This document shows, piece after piece, positions 44,007-55,401 of a stretch of 64,000 nucleotides of DNA. The stretch is taken from contig JAILWY010000022.1 in NCBI GenBank assembly GCA_022113835.1, positions 4,836,001 through 4,900,000 of the forward strand. Direction: 5' to 3'. Below the pieces are notes generated by a model. It did not search any database. It saw only the letters and a program-made list of their open reading frames with translations, and was not told where the DNA came from. This DNA is from Atopsyche davidsoni. Its lineage: Eukaryota > Arthropoda > Insecta > Trichoptera > Hydrobiosidae. Made by a program: the position numbers and the translations under genes. Position 1 is the stretch's first letter; each line of letters opens with the position of its first letter.

Positions 44007-44640
44007 TATTATAGTCTATAAAAAAATAATTTAATAATAAATAAAGAATAAAATATAAAAAACCAAGCTCATTACAGTGAAGTAATATTATTTTTATCAG
44101 ACAGCCTTCAATCAAAATTTTCTGATGCATTACTTTTTAGGCTATTAATATTTTGCGTTAATATAGGGACTATTACAAATTAAACCAGTGTATCATGGAT
44201 AGGCATAGCAAACAAAGGCAGAATATATAATAAATATATAATACATCAAAACTGATAAACGTGTATACACAATAATTCATTTGAACGGTCTAACGACTTG
44301 TCAAAGGAGATGACGGAGAACTTTCGCTTTTCTAAACTCTAAATAAAGCGAACAATACCGAGCCATGGATGATTCAAAGAAACTGAAATATATACAGCGA
44401 GGTCATAAATTATAGCACAGATTATTCAAAGCAGAAGAGCACAACGTATACATATGACATATTCATATTTTTTTTGTAAATACACTCGCTATACTCCTCA
44501 AAGCATTTGAAACACTCGGTTGGTAAGAAGTAATAAATTTTGTTAATATTTTACAAAATAATATAAAAACGTATTTATTGGGTGTTATCAGATGTTAATT
44601 ATTTGTCTTGGGTGTTAAGCCGCGTTTAAAAAAAATCAAC
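44007..44640. other. AT-rich non-coding stretch
   Basis: AATTAAACCAGTGTATCATG at 44177 recalls the array at 785-1252 and the block at 31466. Nothing coding was seen. Confidence 0.4.
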
Positions 44641-44642
44641 TA

Positions 44643-44674
44643 TGACGTTTCGGTCACGGCACCGGGACCATCTT
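44643..44674 (-). repeat. Hairpin motif family H1, well-preserved stem
   Basis: The minus strand reads AAGATGGTCCCGGTGCCGTG, then ACCGAAACGTC. GGTC pairs with GACC directly before GAAACGTC. The GGTGCCGTGACC core also appears in the LTR element's primer-site-like sequence, probably by chance. Confidence 0.55.
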
Positions 44675-44886
44675 ATATTATCTTTATGGTTGTGTTTTTA
44701 TTATAACAAACATTGATATAAATTGTATTTTAAATTTATTTTATTTTAATATCGCTGTTGTTTGTTTTGGTTTCGCATTGTTTAAATGAAATCAATAAAT
44801 TACAATAATCTCACATTTCGAAGCACGCTGTATTCTGATCCGAGATAACCGGCGATAATGTTGTTTGTTTGCGATGTACAAATAAT

Positions 44887-44950
44887 ACAGGGTGTAGTTC
44901 CGGGACGGGCCTATCGAGCCAGAAGTTTGCAACTTTTTAACCCTGTTTAT
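44887..44950 (+). repeat. ATACAGGGTG-type terminus
   Basis: ATACAGGGTGTAGTTCCGGG is another single end of the type seen complete at 21266. An AACCCTGTTTATATA word at 44939 could be a degraded partner. Confidence 0.4.
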
Positions 44951-44999
44951 ATACAGAATTAATTTATTACATGAGGCATAAATTATTCTTGCTCGGTAA

Positions 45000-45775
45000 A
45001 TAAAATACACAGTGTATATTTATATACTGGTGACTCTGACTAGGCATGCGTTTTTAGGTATTGTTATTTAATGTCTCTTTTTATCTGTGGATTTTTAGAT
45101 GATTCATATCAGTGGCAAAAAAGAGAGAAAGTCGTATAAATACCGAGTGATTCTTGATAGGTAAACGAATATTTTTTTTGTGATTTTTAAGGTTTTTAAA
45201 TACAATTTCTATGAAAAAGACAAAACTTACTTGAATCGAGAAAACAAAAAATTAAATAATTTCATAATACGTAAGAAAAAAAAATAGAACATTAACCAAA
45301 TTAATAAATTAAATATATTTTTTAGTATTTGCTCATATCTAAAATTATTTAATTGAATTTAATATTTTTATTACCTAAAAAGTTAAAAGTTCTGTTGAAA
45401 ACACTTTTTAATTAAGATTGTTAAAAAATACAATTTTTGATATTTTTTTTACTAAATTAATAAGTTCTGAAAAGTAAGTATTTAATTAAGTGCTCTTAAT
45501 TTAAGTTAATCCGCTAATCCTTATAAAAAAATTTTTTTTTTACAGAAATTAGTAAATCAAGTGATGCACAAAATCAAATAATTATGTCGATCGATCAAAG
45601 TCGAGTTATTCGTAAATAATCGAATAATTAATTCAAGAAAAAAAGATTTTTGTAATGTTACATTTTTTATTAAAAAATAATATTTTGTTTTTTAACTCAT
45701 CTTACGAAAAAAAAAAAAAAATACCGCTAGTATCTGTTGATAGAAAATTAAAATAATAAGTCCGAATATTTTCAT
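45000..45775. other. Very AT-rich non-coding stretch
   Basis: Only A/T runs and short homopolymers were seen. No element ends or ORFs. Confidence 0.5.
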
Positions 45776-45780
45776 ATAGA

Positions 45781-45850
45781 GACCGGATTTGAACCACGAG
45801 ACCTAGAATAGCCAATTGGCTAGGAGATCACAGACAATTTTATTTGTAAG
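45781..45850 (-). repeat. tRNA-derived SINE fragment with B box
   Basis: The minus strand reads GATCTCCTAGCCAATTGGCT and then GTGGTTCAAATCCGGTCTC, a good B-box/T-arm. The distance between the A-like and B-like parts is shorter than in a tRNA, so this is a SINE remnant. A degraded relative lies at 18850-18965. Confidence 0.55.
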
Positions 45851-46069
45851 TACTTTTGATGTACTCACAGGCCAATTGTTATTTTAAAATGGAGTAGAAT
45901 AAATAAATTAAAACGCGTGAAGTAATAATAAAGAGTATGTTTATTTTTCATTTGAATATTTTATAATGATTTTGATTATTATTTATCCATATTAAAATTG
46001 AAATTGTTTTTACATTTCAGTTTGAAAATGTTATTTATTTATATATGAAATTAATCCCGAAAATGTGGT

Positions 46070-46420
46070 CACCCCATCCTGATGTTGAAATTTCGGCAAC
46101 GTCCTTAGGGCCGAGCGTTTCTTCGAATCCATCGAGTACAGTATTTAATTATTATTACTTAAAAGCTAATTAATGTCGATCGTTCAAAACGAATGCCTTT
46201 CGCCCCCAAAGCCGCCCTCTTCATCCCTCTCGGCCAATAAAGGGAGGGAATTTGTCAGTTTACAAAGCCGCGTCGAGAATTGCTCCATTTTATCTAATGG
46301 CGTCTTTATGAGCCGTTATTATTGAAGGTGTCCAAAAAGCTGCTTCTTGTGCGAAGGACCGTAAAATTTTAAAATGCTTTTAAAATTGCTGCCGGAATAA
46401 AAAAAGCTCTCCGGCGAATA
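46070..46420. other. GC-richer single-copy block
   Basis: It contains TAATTAATG and several GC-rich words (AAGCCGCCC, TCTCGGCC) within AT-rich flanks. No ORF. It may be a conserved intronic element, which cannot be judged without other species. Confidence 0.25.
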
Positions 46421-47272
46421 TAAGCAAGCTTTGTATAATTAAAACTTAAAATATCAGAAAAATGTTTTTTTTAAAGTAGTATATTTGATAGTAAATTAAT
46501 GCATAACGATTATTTATTTTTAGTAAAGAAATTCAATAAAAAAAATTACTGTGCTAAAAGATCGTCGTCACATTAAAAAAATATTTTTTGTGGTTATTTG
46601 TACGCCACTGGTATTTATTGCCTATTTTTATAGCCAATATATATTTTTTATCAACAAAACTACTTGCTGGCAAAAAAAGGTAGACATATTAAATTATTTA
46701 TAAAAAAAAACCGTTCATTGCTTTTTTAATACAATAACTCAAATCCAAAGTTTAAGAGTTTGATTGTAAATAAAACCACCCTAGACTCAGAAGCCATGGG
46801 CCATGGGTATTGCGATCGATTCTCACTAAGCTACGATCACATAACTGATATGAACAAAGCTTTCAAAACATTTAATATAAGTTTTGTGGATAACCGGTTG
46901 TTGCTTTGAACGATCAAGGGTTTATACAAAACAAACAACAGCCTCCCTGTTTCTCGTCGATTGAGTCCTGTTTCGGCAAAGTAAAATATTGATTGGAATA
47001 GACGGTTAGTTTTTCCATGTACCTCCATGGTTGTTGTCTGCCACGTGTAATGGAAATGTTCCGCAAAGTTAAAAAAATGTGAGAACTCTACAAATCGATA
47101 AAGCTGTTACTTTTCAATTTGATAAACTTGTTAGCAATGTAGCATTAAAATTTTCAGCTAGAACAGGGGTGCCTGAAAAACAATTTATATATAGATTTTT
47201 GTCTTTTAAAAACATGTTGTATAATACGCGTATATATACTGGTATCTGTATCTAAAGCAATGAGTCATATAC
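46421..47272. other. AT-rich non-coding stretch
   Basis: TACGCCACTG at 46601-46610 may be the reverse end of the CAGTGGCGTGC-type element. ATTGCGATCGATTCT at 46809 resembles the B-box part of the SINE at 33365. The ORF 46837-47028 (minus) is unrecognised. Confidence 0.35.
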
Positions 47273-47300
47273 AGGGTGATTCAACAGCATTTAATTTTTT
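47273..47300 (+). repeat. ATACAGGGTG-type terminus
   Basis: ATACAGGGTGATTCAACAGC starts like the complete element at 21266. No partner end was found. Confidence 0.45.
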
Positions 47301-47776
47301 CATAAAAAACACTGTAGATACATTTACCCATAAGGTCTTGGTATATGGTGAAAATGGCATCCAGGATCAAAGGTAAATGCGTTTTAACGATTTTTTATAT
47401 AATTATTGAAAATAAATACATTACATATCGTATTTATTAATTTTATTTATTGTTATTAGACAGTTTTGCAGTTTAAGGAAATCTTATAAATCTCTGAAGA
47501 TGGTCTTAACACCATCAAGCAACACAACTCTAAAAAAAACCATAAAACCGTTGAATACGTTGAACCATTTATATAACCATGAATTTTATAGAGTGTGTGT
47601 GTCTTTTGAGAATATTTATTTGCAACTTTTGCTGTTCTGATGATTATTTATATCCTATATAGATTTCTTCAGTGACAGAATTCCTGATATGTGTCAAAAC
47701 CGCGTGAGAGTTAATTTTATTCGATGTGACAGCAAAGGTGGGGGTAGTAAAAACACACCAAGTGTCATATTTATTA

Positions 47777-47805
47777 TATACAGGGTGAACTGGAATATTT
47801 TTGGT
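47777..47805 (+). repeat. ATACAGGGTG-type terminus
   Basis: ATACAGGGTGAACTGGAAT, the same start type, with no partner end found. Confidence 0.4.
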
Positions 47806-48480
47806 ATTTACGGTTGAAATAACAGAACCGAATCTTACTGTCAGTTGTATAAAGCGCACGCCTTTTCTATTAATTTAATAAAAAAATATTTTATAAACGT
47901 ATGATACAAAGGGTTTTTTGAATGTATACTACCACGTAAGCCACTTATTGTAAGCCCCACAGCTTGTTCACAGGATCAGGGTATAGACACACATATTAAT
48001 TTTATCTTTATAACATTTTTACATCAAAGAAAAATCTTAATATCAAATCTTAATAGGAAGTACTTGAGAAACTCAAAACTTTTATGCAAAAGCTCTTGTT
48101 AAATAATGTTCAAGGAATTATATTTGTTAAATAATATTTAAATTAATTATGAGTTGCCTACAGAATAATCAAGCACAAAAGGTTGCCGTTGACTATTTAT
48201 AAATATTCAATAGATACGCATTTATTAAGAATATTTACAGTATATTTTAAGGTAACGGGCTCATTCTTGAAATGATGTAAAAAACGGCTGGCACTTTTTT
48301 CAGAAGATAGAGATTCGAACCTCGCAAGTTTAGTAGTAAAAAGTGAGTATTTTTTCCGGTTGTTGTATCAGAATTTGATAGAGAAAACGCGGCATAACAT
48401 CCATGAACGTAGTCACAAACATTTGGTTGTTTTTTTTTTTTTATATTTGTAGTATGCCGCGTTAAGTACCCTTACTCGAC
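47806..48480. other. AT-rich non-coding stretch
   Basis: GAGATTCGAACCTCGCAAG at 48309 is T-arm-like on the minus strand and may be a SINE scrap. Nothing else was seen. Confidence 0.35.
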
Positions 48481-48484
48481 ATCC

Positions 48485-48690
48485 GTCAGGGTGGTTCATG
48501 CCGGAAGGGACGACTGTGATGGCACTCCATGGGGGATGGCACAGGGTGGAGACCCTCGACCTGAAGCCTCCGCACAATCAGGGTCGCAATTAAAACAATA
48601 CAAGGTTAAGAATCCTCGACGGCGTGACGTCACCGACAGATACCCCTCGGCGGCTGAGTGCATGGGGGTACACCATTAAGGGTATCTATT
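48485..48690. other. GC-rich block with a TGACGTCA site
   Basis: It includes a segment similar to the complement of 31280-31365 and GCGTGACGTCACCGACAG at 48622, which shares the CGTGACGTCACCGAC word with the LTR element. The ORF 48491-48679 has no known domain. It may be the remnant of an older mobile element. Confidence 0.35.
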
Positions 48691-48773
48691 GTGCGAGGAC
48701 TCAAATTATATACAGTGAGTTCAACATTAATCATAAATAAACAAAAAATAAATCGTAATAAAAATTTTTAGAG

Positions 48774-49003
48774 CATAGGTTCCCCAGAAAAAAATTTATT
48801 GAGGGTCTACGAGAGTGGATCTTGTTAAAGCAGGTCATCACCAAAATACCACAGTGAATTATTAATCCATTCCGTGATATTGAAGAATCAGAAGTCATAC
48901 TACAATAAGAACTGAAGGTTTAGAAAGGGATATCAGCAATATTGGCTTCAGAGAGACATACCTGCTATTTATCCTGCATTGTGGAATATCTACTAAACCT
49001 CTG
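48774..49003 (+). mobile_element. hAT-type short element with near-perfect 8-bp duplication
   Basis: It starts CATAGGTTCCCCAG and ends CTAAACCTCTG, short inverted termini. The flanks are TTTTAGAG (48766-48773) and GTTTAGAG (49004-49011), 7 of 8 identical. It shares GAGTGGATC and CAGGTCATCACCAAAAT blocks and a TATCCTGCAT segment with 57861-58290, so both belong to one family. Confidence 0.75.
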
Positions 49004-49027
49004 GTTTAGAGCAACTATTTAACCTAT

Positions 49028-49265
49028 TTCATGAGGTGCTTCTCCTCAGAAAAGGTTGGGGACCATTCACTGAGCATATACGCATACTGAGCCAGTGTTT
49101 TATATGGAGAAAATAGTGTAGTAGGTCTTCGGGTCTTTCTACTATTCACCGCAGTTTTATATTGGAAGGAAAAGTTTGAGTATTGCTGCTGCCCAATCGC
49201 GTAATTATATAAACCTTTCCTTACAAGGCCTTGGAATTTAGATTTGATACTCCTTATATACTTCC
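49028..49265 (-). repeat. Family B element, copy 3
   Basis: It shares TTTTATATGGAGAAAATAGT, GGGTCTTTCTACTATTCACC, TTTTATATTGGAAGG and GCTGCCCAATCGC with copies at 14200 and 30893. The minus ORF 49024-49272 preserves FQYKTAVNSRKTRRPTTLFS, similar to copy 2. Confidence 0.75.
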
Positions 49266-50140
49266 AGAGCACATCCCTTCACAATCATTCCAAGTCCACT
49301 AGTAAGCCCAAGCAACACAATGGGGAGAGGGATAAACAAACATGTATCAACAGTAAATTCAACCTAACCCCAACTAAATATTGTATACCCAATAAACTTG
49401 TGTGGGTACATCGGAATGACGAAATATTGTGAATCAGAATAGATTAAAACGGGAGTATAATAAGAAGCAAGGGGCACCCTTGAGAGCCTCCAGGCAACGG
49501 GGTGGAAGTAAGCGAGATTTAACCCTCTGCAGTTATGCGTTGTATTTATATTTCCCCGAACATCCAAAGCAAGAAAACAATCCCGGCTATAAATCACGTT
49601 CTGGCAAGCTCCTCCGCATCACCGGAAGTGAAAAAACATGGAAGTTTTTTACGCAAGGTACATTATATACGTTCTATATATATAATTAACTGTCTGCCTG
49701 ACTATGACGTGTAAATATATATATATATACACGTAAAAGGGCACATTTTGGTTTGGCCAATAAAGGTAGCCACTTGATTGATGTCGTATTCAAAAACTAA
49801 TTCAAATAAATTGTAAAAGACCAAATTAAATAAAAATACCTCATATATAGAAATCGGTCACTTTTTTAAAAAGTTATTTATTATTCACACACTGGAATAA
49901 AATATGGCGCACCTATATATATTGCATTTGATCCAAATCCGTGAGTTGTGTCTTTTTTATATTAGGACCTCTTGGATAGAAAATAGCACATCCTGGTTGA
50001 ATCAGGCGGTTATTTATAGCGCATCTGTAGATTACGTGAGTTATTACGAAACTAAAGGCAGATTAGCTTTAACTGTAAATAGTTTGTGCGGACTTTGAAG
50101 AATGAGATAGATTTGTCCGCAGAACCGGCGACCCTGGCGC
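49266..50140. other. Non-coding stretch with (TA)n runs
   Basis: A GC-richer patch at 49440-49640 and a palindromic ACGTGTAAATATATA...TATATACACGT stretch (about 49709-49735) were seen. No supported gene. Confidence 0.35.
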
Positions 50141-50154
50141 GCTGCCATGTGTGA

Positions 50155-50200
50155 TTATCAAAAGATAGGAGAAGCATCGGAAGAAGAGTTGATCCGAACT
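50155..50200 (+). repeat. LINE 3'-tail scrap
   Basis: AGGAGAAGCATCGGAAGAAG matches the terminal part of the plus-strand LINE tails. It is too short for more. Confidence 0.4.
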
Positions 50201-50299
50201 TACTTGGTTAGCAGTCTGAATATAACAGGTTGATTTTTAAGGCTTTAACTTGCTTTATTTGGTTTTCTAATGATAGGAGTAGTATTTGAAGTAGTAGTG

Positions 50300-50600
50300 T
50301 CATTCAGATTAACTCTTAAAGGAGCGGATCCACCTGATGAGTCCTTTTTAGAGTTTTTTGATATTTTTTTGCGGAAAACCTTCTGCACCAATAAATAAAT
50401 ATTAAATGCCAAAAGTTAGATACATTTCTTCTTCTATAGGTATAGTTTTTTTATTTCTTATAAATTTACTTTTAATATGATACAAATGTGTTTTTCCCAT
50501 TGATCTAGGAGCGGATCAGCCCTAAGCATTTAGGAGTATTTTATTTAAAAAGATTACATAACAACCTGTGGTAAAGGATTAGTGTTACTTTATTAAATTT
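50300..50600 (-). repeat. Dispersed repeat family A, minus-strand copy
   Basis: TTTTTTTGCGGAAAACCTTC, TGCCAAAAGTTAGATACATTT, TTTACTTTTAATATGATAC and CCTAAGCATTTAGGAG align with the complement of 2440-2650. Confidence 0.7.
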
Positions 50601-51940
50601 TCAACATCTTCAATAGGTATTTTATAATAATAAATAATAAAAAAATAGATAAGTATAATTTATATTTTTTTTGTAATATAGAAGCAATATTTGAGAATAA
50701 CTCATTTCATAATAACTCATTGATTTTTATACAAAAATTACATTACTTGTTGACTTATTTTGATTGTTATAAAAGCAGAATTTTAAGTCTCATTATAGAC
50801 TAACCCATGACTTGGAAAGTGCTAGATTACTAGTTTTAATCATAGCCTGACATAATCTCGACATTGTTGACTTCCTTCGCTGATAATAAGAGCAGTATTT
50901 CAATAATTATTATTCTAATCATCAATAGAAACATTATTTTGTGATGTGCCAGGTTAAATATTTTATTCTTACCTTAAAGCCGAAAAAATCCTTGTGAGTG
51001 CTCAATCCAATAAAACTACGCAAAATTAATGTCATTAAATTGCTAGATTCGTTACTTCTATGAATGTATAAAAAATATAAAAAACAAAAAACATTATTTG
51101 TTGTAAAAATAAAGAAAAGGTAGATTTACGCGTGAATCTCAAAAATATCGAAAATCCCGAACAAACCCAAAAAGTCGCAGTTCTAAGGCTCCACGGGAGT
51201 TTTAATTATTCAGGAATAAACTTTATTAATCCTGTATTAAGGCGAAATTTATTCACGACATATTTATAACTTATTTCGTTAATTAAACAATAATTTATTT
51301 ATCATGTTGCCATATTGTAAATTGTTTCAGGCAGGGTTTCATAAAATACGTGTTTCGAGACTTTCAGGGGAGAAATATTGAGCTCACAATTTTCGGTTGC
51401 CATTTTTTTATAATTAATACACGCTTAGAAAAATTTATAAATAAAATCTATTCTGTTAATTTTAATTAAAAAATAACTTAATTGAAAATGTCAATATTTA
51501 CAACAAAATGCATTCCTAAATAAAGATTCATAATTTTTTTGTATATGAATAATTTTTGATAAAATTTTTCAGCATGTTTTTTTTTTTAAATATACATAAA
51601 ATAGTTTCGCTTTTGATTGTTGATTGTACCACGAGTTTCAAGAAAATCGCACCGTATATAATTTAAACCGGATCGATATTGCGAGCCGCCGTTGTTTCTA
51701 GATCGACCGTAGACTTATTCAGTGAAAGCCTGAAAAAAACTGATAACAGCCTTACAGGAATCCATTTCAAGAGCGGAACGCCAATTTAATTTAATATTTA
51801 ATAAATTATTTAATTTAATATTATTATCATATAATTTACACTTAAATCAAAGCAATATTCAATTAAAGCATTCACAAATGTGACATGCAACAAAAAATTA
51901 AAATTATACAGTGGAAATAATTCATACCTATTTTACAATA
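50601..51940. other. AT-rich non-coding stretch
   Basis: No element ends and no coding ORFs. Only A/T runs with slight GC-richer words near 51130-51200 and 51670-51780. Confidence 0.45.
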
Positions 51941-51941
51941 C

Positions 51942-51975
51942 CAGTGGCGTGTTGTGTAGGGTGTATTAATTTTTT
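51942..51975 (+). mobile_element. DNA-transposon-like terminus (CAGTGGCGTG)
   Basis: CAGTGGCGTGTTGTGTAGGG shares its first 10 bases with 3320. No partner end was seen. Confidence 0.3.
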
Positions 51976-52700
51976 ATTACAAGCACACCTTGTGTTGTGT
52001 GTTTTATAAGAAAAAAGCAGTGTAGTGCCTTTAAGTTTATTAAAAAAAATATATATTATAATTCAGCCTTGCATACCACCGAGCGTCAATGTACAGTACA
52101 ATATTGAATACCTGGCAGTTTGAAAGTTAATAAAAAAAAAATATATTTATAAATATATTATATATATATAGTATATAGTTTCGTGTGGTTTCAATCGACA
52201 CAATTAAAATTTATGACTTCTCTACTTCTCTCCGACTTCCCGAGAAGAATGAAACGGAACCCCGAGTCAAGTTTTCCCATACAGCCGGAGTTTATTTAGT
52301 AACAAGGGACACAAGATATATATATTGAGTGTATCGGGGAAACTTCTATTATGAAGAAATTTTTTTACGGAAAACTTAGAGTGGATTTCCTTTTTCCCCC
52401 GCTCATGTGAAAACTATTTGTTTTATTTTTATTGCAATACGCTCCGAATATTTTTTTTTCCATATAAACTCACTCGTGTTATTACTAAAGACTCAAAAGC
52501 ACTCAGCTATAAAAGTCGATACGTTATTTTTTTTTTTTCAGTTTTTCGTTATCAACAGCATGTTAGTTTAATTTTATGATAAGTCGTGCGGCTAGTAGAT
52601 TACAAGTGTGATTATTTCGTCGGTTTATTTTTTTATTTTTTTTATTATTTTATACTGAAAATTTCCATCGCATCCGGTGTGTACGAGGAGGGCATCGATT
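51976..52700. other. AT-rich stretch
   Basis: It contains (TA)n at 52150-52172 and T runs near 52450 and 52530. Sequence becomes less AT-rich toward 52660, ahead of the acceptor-like site at 52728. Confidence 0.4.
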
Positions 52701-52728
52701 TTTAATGTTTTCTCTTCGCTCGTTTCAG

Positions 52729-52826
52729 GTCCGCGGCGAGCATCACGTGCGAGCCTCTAACACGTGGTAGAAAAAGTGATCACGCGGTGGAGACGTGATA
52801 AGCAAGCATCATCAGGAGCCGCCAAG
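52729..52826 (+). other. Candidate internal 5'UTR exon
   Basis: TTTTCTCTTCGCTCGTTTCAG ends at 52728 and is a good splice acceptor (pyrimidine tract plus CAG). GC-rich sequence follows for ~200 bases. Possible donors are weak: GTAGAA at 52767, GTGATA at 52795 and GTGGAG at 52827, the last used here as the right limit. No long + strand ORF starts in it. It could be a non-coding exon of the same gene as the exon at 55402, or a chance acceptor before a GC-rich block. Confidence 0.3.
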
Positions 52827-52960
52827 GTGGAGTCCCCGAGCGGAAGCGGCACCTGCCCGCCGGAAATAAAACCGTTTTTTTCAAAACCCACTGAAAAACC
52901 AACGAAATAATAACATTTGCACCGCCACTGGCAACGCGACCCTGCTAAAATATTTTTCAA

Positions 52961-54652
52961 AAATAATTAATTTTTAATTAAATCATTCAATCTTTTAAAT
53001 AAAACACTTTTGATACACTGAATAAAATAATTATTTTTGTCGTCAAATTCAATTCCAAAACTACTGTGAAAAAATTTGCCAGCACAAAGTCTGAACCGGA
53101 AATCTGTGGATCTAGAATTCCTGAAAAAATAAGCAAAATCTTTGAGACCTAAAAAAATTCCTTATGATATATTGTACTGTTGCAAACCTTAATAGGTTAT
53201 TCGTTTTAAAGAAACAAGGGGTTAAGTAGATTTCCACCTACGTAGACTGTTTATTTCCACATATTCGGACCGTAAAAAAGCTTTGCAGTGTGTTTGAGAT
53301 GAAAGCTTTTTTTTTTTATTTGTGTGAAGTGAAAGCTGTGTAAAAGTATATCTGCTATTATTATATCAATATGTGTGAGGTAAAAGCTATGTGAAAGTTT
53401 ATCCAGTATTATTCTTTCTATGAGGTGAAAGTTATAAGAAAGCCAAGGTTTTTTTTGTTGTTAATGTAAGAGGCTGTTGTTAGTGATATTTTTTTGTCTT
53501 GCGGCATATTTTTTCGGTGTAAAAGCTGCGATGCTAAGTATGAAAAATAAAAAAAAAACATAATGGAATCCTCCAGACCTCTTCGCTGCGATGAGTGATA
53601 TTACGAAATTGTCCAAAGTAGGCTTCAGGACTAAAAAAAAAAGCCCATCGATATTCTGTTTTAATATTAAATTACCACAAGTGAGCCATTTTTTGCGTTG
53701 AGTAATGCTGAAACTTTAAAAAAAATTTAAAAACAATTAGGGAGTTTTTGGGAAACATGCAAAACTTCGATTGAAATTGATAAATGTATAAAATATTAAG
53801 TACCAACTTTTTGCCATTTTTAAAATGTATTGGATAAAAAAAAAACACTACCATCAATTGCCAAATAGCCTTAAGATAACGTTCATTAAAATTTGTTGAA
53901 CTAAATTTTGATTTAATAAAAAAAAACAACACTTTAGAGAAGTGTGCTGTACCTGTGTTATTAAAAAAAAATTGACTCCAGCAACATCTGTGCTGCCATA
54001 AAAATAGATAATATGTTTATTTGAAAAAAATATATATTCATTGATTTGATTTCAAAGCATGATATTTGATATGACATCTCATTTTTTCATACGTGGCTTT
54101 TATTTTTTTTTATAATATCAAAATAAATAGCATATTTTTTCAAATATATATTCACATTATTCTTTACACCAAAGCAAATATAAAATACGAATATTTCAAT
54201 GAAATAATTTATATTTCTATGCGACTCTTTGTATTGAAATTGAATATTTTGTTCAATATACCATATATGGTATAGTTTATTTTAATTCAATTTTTCCAGT
54301 TCATACAATATTTATATTAAATTTTTTTTTAAAATAAGTAATGTTGATAAAATATGTGAGAATAATACATTCAAATAAAACTGTGCGTAACTTCTATCAG
54401 AGTTTATTTTGATTCAATGTAAATATCACTTTGTTTGGCAGGAGATTCGGAAAAATTTTGTTCGGAGCAAAAAATAAAAAAGAAGTGATTCGCATTATTT
54501 TTCCAGAAAATGGTGATATATTTTAATTATTTCTCTCTCAATGAACACGGTTGAAATACAGCGAGGAGAGAGCGACCCAAATGCGAACACAACGCAACGC
54601 CGAATTGTCAAAGAAAACTGAATAAATATTCTATTCAAATAAACAAACATCG
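52961..54652. other. AT-rich non-coding stretch
   Basis: Around 53280-53420 the words GTGTGAAGTGAAAGCT, GTGTGAGGTAAAAGCT and ATGAGGTGAAAGTT recur about every 60-70 bases, suggesting a decayed tandem repeat. ORFs 53672-53932 and 54093-54275 are phenylalanine/lysine-rich and typical of AT-rich chance frames. Confidence 0.4.
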
Positions 54653-54660
54653 CTTAAGAG

Positions 54661-54842
54661 CAGGGGCTCCCAACCTTTTTGCACCCAAGAGCACACTTTA
54701 GAATGCAGAAGTACTATTTTTAAAAATTATCACATTTTATGTAAACTTTAATCTTTTTTTATAGTGGTCGCACAGCGGCGGGCACACGTTAAACGGTCGG
54801 CGGGCGCCATGGTGCCCGCGGGCATAGGGTTGAGGACCACTG
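54661..54842 (+). mobile_element. hAT-type short element with near-perfect 8-bp duplication
   Basis: It starts CAGGGGCTCCCAACCTTTTT, like the element at 14546, and ends GAGGACCACTG. The flanks are CTTAAGAG (54653-54660) and CTTTAGAG (54843-54850), 7 of 8 identical. It shares GGTCGCACAGCGGCGGGCAC and CGGTCGGCGGGC segments with the copy at 14546-14834. Confidence 0.85.
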
Positions 54843-54850
54843 CTTTAGAG

Positions 54851-55401
54851 CGAGGCCCGTCGCTTTGTGAAGGCTCCATTATGCGAGATAAATAAAATAC
54901 TGCTTTGTAGTTTCACCACAGATTAATATGAACAAAATAAACCTGAATATACTAAGGTCCCCACAATCATATTAAGAGAGTTCCTGATTGGCTTGGTGAA
55001 TTTTAAATTGAACCCTGAGATACCAACGTACTTGAGCTGGGTCTGTTTTGTCAACGACGTCGTCGAGATCGGTCGTGCTTGTGCATAGCTGGCATTCTGT
55101 ACTTAGTTGTGGACTTGGAATGATTGAAGAGCTTCTGTGGGCTTCTGCTATTGTTATTAGGAGTATCTGGTATAAACTCCAGAGTTTTTTATAATAATGC
55201 TATTGGGCATGAACACTGGCTCCTTTGCGATGAGGAACTTGATAATGAAGATTACTTGAATAAACTGCAAACCACAGCTTAGATTCCGCAGTATAAATAA
55301 AATCCAGAAAAACTTGATTTATTCGGTCGACGACGTCGTCACAATCGGTCGTTGTCTAAGTTCGCGGTTGTGTTAATTTTTCGTTGTTTTTTTTTTTTTA
55401 G
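54851..55401. other. Non-coding stretch ahead of a splice acceptor
   Basis: GACGACGTCGTC-type words occur twice (55057 CAACGACGTCGTCGAGATCG and 55328 CGACGACGTCGTCACAATCG), each followed by GGTCGT. The stretch ends in a run of T residues and AG at 55400-55401. Confidence 0.4.

Noticed and set aside
45781..45850. Functional tRNA gene
   Set aside because: The distance between A- and B-box-like parts is too short for a tRNA and no cloverleaf could be drawn.
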